Assembly (NCBI GenBank): GCA_024195265.1
Contig: JAJLRJ010000006.1
Location: forward strand, 33,106,434 to 33,170,433
Source: Dendrophyllia cribrosa
Taxonomy: Eukaryota > Cnidaria > Anthozoa > Scleractinia > Dendrophylliidae
Length of the DNA: 64,000 bases
Reading direction: 5' to 3'
The notes under the pieces were generated by a model, which worked only from the letters and a program-made list of their open reading frames with translations, ran no database searches and had not been told where the DNA came from. A program made the translations under genes and the position numbers. The number at the start of each line of letters is the position of its first letter. The stretch's first letter is position 1. This document shows positions 62,873-64,000 of the stretch, piece by piece.

Positions 62873-64000
62873 CTACGACGACGCACCCAAAGGGGCCCTA
62901 GAAGCACGCCGGGCCCTCTGTGGCCGAGGGGGCACATTGGGTTTAATGGCATGTTTAACACGGGAACCGATCTTTTTGAATTTGCCAGAGAGGCCACGCT
63001 CCTCGTAAGCCTCCCCCACTTCAGAAACAATACAGGAGGGCTGGGCAGGCCCAGAGCCCTCCGACTCCTCCATCAATTCTAGACTTTCAATTTGGCCAAC
63101 TACAGCATCCTGGGCAACAACACTATCAGCAATTTGGGCAACATCATTTGCAACATTTTGGTCAACTACATTATTTTGCACGTTACTTAATATACTTTGA
63201 CTATTTCCACTACTTTCAACATTATTCTCATTATGAAGTAAATTTCCACTTTCATTGTTTACAACTTCATTAGTATTACTTCCATAACTTTCATTATTTC
63301 CATTGTTTACGCTTATTACACTGTTTGCAGTGCTCACTACATTACTTTCAATATTTACAGTACTCACTGTATCACTTTCAATGTTTACACTAACATTACG
63401 TTCACTATTAACAGTATTTACAACATTACTTTCACTGCTTACAGCGCTCGCTGTACCACTATCGCTAATTACATTATTGATAGGAGTTTGGGCGCTACTC
63501 CCCTGCACAGTGCCACTGTCAACATCACGTTCAACAATTCTACCATTGACAATCACCCGGGTGTCATTGGGGTCACTGGTGGCGTCCCCCTCCGCACCCG
63601 CCAAAAACCCCTGACTATTTAGCACACCACCATGCGCATACTCAAAAATTACCACCCTGTTACTGGGATCGCTTGTGGCATCCCCCGCTATCGCAGTTTG
63701 CGCCTGCACCTGACTATTCAAAACAACCTCAGCCGACGCCGCGGGCCCAGAGGAGTCCTCAAACTGGCCCGCATCAGCTCCCTCCACCCCCACACCCTCT
63801 ACACCCTCAACATCCTCCATACCTTCCACCACACCCTCAACCGACTCCGCAGCAGCCTCGCCGGTGGAAAGTGGTACTCTCGCAGCGTCACCGGGCTCAG
63901 ATCCAGGGGGAACAGACCCAGCACTCTCACCCGGCAGAGAGGGAAACTGGGCCTCATCAGGATAATGGACTTGAACATCCGAGACATTCCATGGGTTGGG
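62873..64000 (-). CDS. LINE ORF1 C-terminal part (runs off the window)
   Basis: About 375 codons, open to the window edge. There is an acidic Gly/Val region (EGMEDVEGVEGVGVEG), two DATSDP modules (about 63550-63700), then a long Asn/Ser/Val-rich low-complexity stretch (NNESYGSNTNEVVNNESGN) and a basic C-terminus (KFKKIGSRVKHAIKPN, RARRASRAP) suited to nucleic-acid binding. ORF1 proteins package LINE RNA. No RRM or CCHC motif is visible in this part. The upstream end is missing. Confidence 0.65.
   Translation of the reverse strand, partial: PNPWNVSDVQVHYPDEAQFPSLPGESAGSVPPGSEPGDAARVPLSTGEAAAESVEGVVEGMEDVEGVEGVGVEGADAGQFEDSSGPAASAEVVLNSQVQAQTAIAGDATSDPSNRVVIFEYAHGGVLNSQGFLAGAEGDATSDPNDTRVIVNGRIVERDVDSGTVQGSSAQTPINNVISDSGTASAVSSESNVVNTVNSERNVSVNIESDTVSTVNIESNVVSTANSVISVNNGNNESYGSNTNEVVNNESGNLLHNENNVESSGNSQSILSNVQNNVVDQNVANDVAQIADSVVAQDAVVGQIESLELMEESEGSGPAQPSCIVSEVGEAYEERGLSGKFKKIGSRVKHAIKPNVPPRPQRARRASRAPLGASS

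Noticed and set aside
63303..63614. 103-codon Leu/Thr-rich plus-strand ORF
   Set aside because: Antisense of the Asn/Ser/Val-rich LINE ORF1 region.

Overview
The window looks like a repeat-rich metazoan nuclear genome, most likely a cnidarian (coral or sea-anemone type). Its genes are split into exons with GT..AG borders, it is full of foldback elements and MITEs, it carries tRNA-derived SINEs, and it contains an adenovirus-like Maverick/Polinton. The organism is inferred from element types only. There is no bacterial operon, rRNA or CRISPR array.

Host genes. Three paralogous SLC16/MCT-like major-facilitator transporter genes lie on the minus strand. Gene A has four exons (9806 down to 2526). 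Gene B has four exons (29602 down to 16197). Gene C is partial (57793 down to 39118). Homologous exons keep the same lengths (172, 566/569 and 370 bp) and the same phases. Between and inside the genes are many small transposons. A 4-5.5 kb segment of gene B intron is duplicated (20353-24315 and 26726-32245). The proximal copy has lost the first exon between two short GTCA repeats. A decayed polB fragment from a second Polinton lies between the two copies (24655-26725).

The centrepiece is a nearly intact 16,866-bp Polinton at 40656-57521. It has 809-bp terminal inverted repeats, AG..CT ends and a 6-bp target duplication (GGCGAG). It sits inside the second exon of gene C, and removing it restores the transporter reading frame. 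It encodes a protein-primed DNA polymerase B, a chromodomain integrase, an adenain-type protease, an A32-like packaging ATPase, major and minor capsid proteins, a phage-like fibre, a PLA2-domain protein, a PPxY protein, pX-like proteins, an AT-hook/zinc-finger protein, a two-TM protein and a VLTF3-like late transcription factor.

Three features of this element look unusual. (1) The protease and the integrase both lack an upstream AUG. Each lies in the -1 frame of the preceding virion-protein ORF, each downstream of an in-frame A AAA AAC heptamer, which suggests gag-pro-like frameshifting. (2) Most genes start in a poxvirus-late-like TATAATATAAATG context, and the element carries a VLTF3-like gene. 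(3) Q-x-G-G-F motifs recur in the candidate substrates of the protease. The DNA polymerase is split by one frameshift.

The right end (about 58670-64000, minus strand) is a decayed Tx1/L1-type LINE: the end of ORF1, then endonuclease, reverse transcriptase and zf-RVT, with a repetitive 3' UTR. Its A-rich 3' end abuts the A box of a tRNA-derived SINE. Poly-G/C-capped elements with perfect 5-bp target duplications recur across the window.
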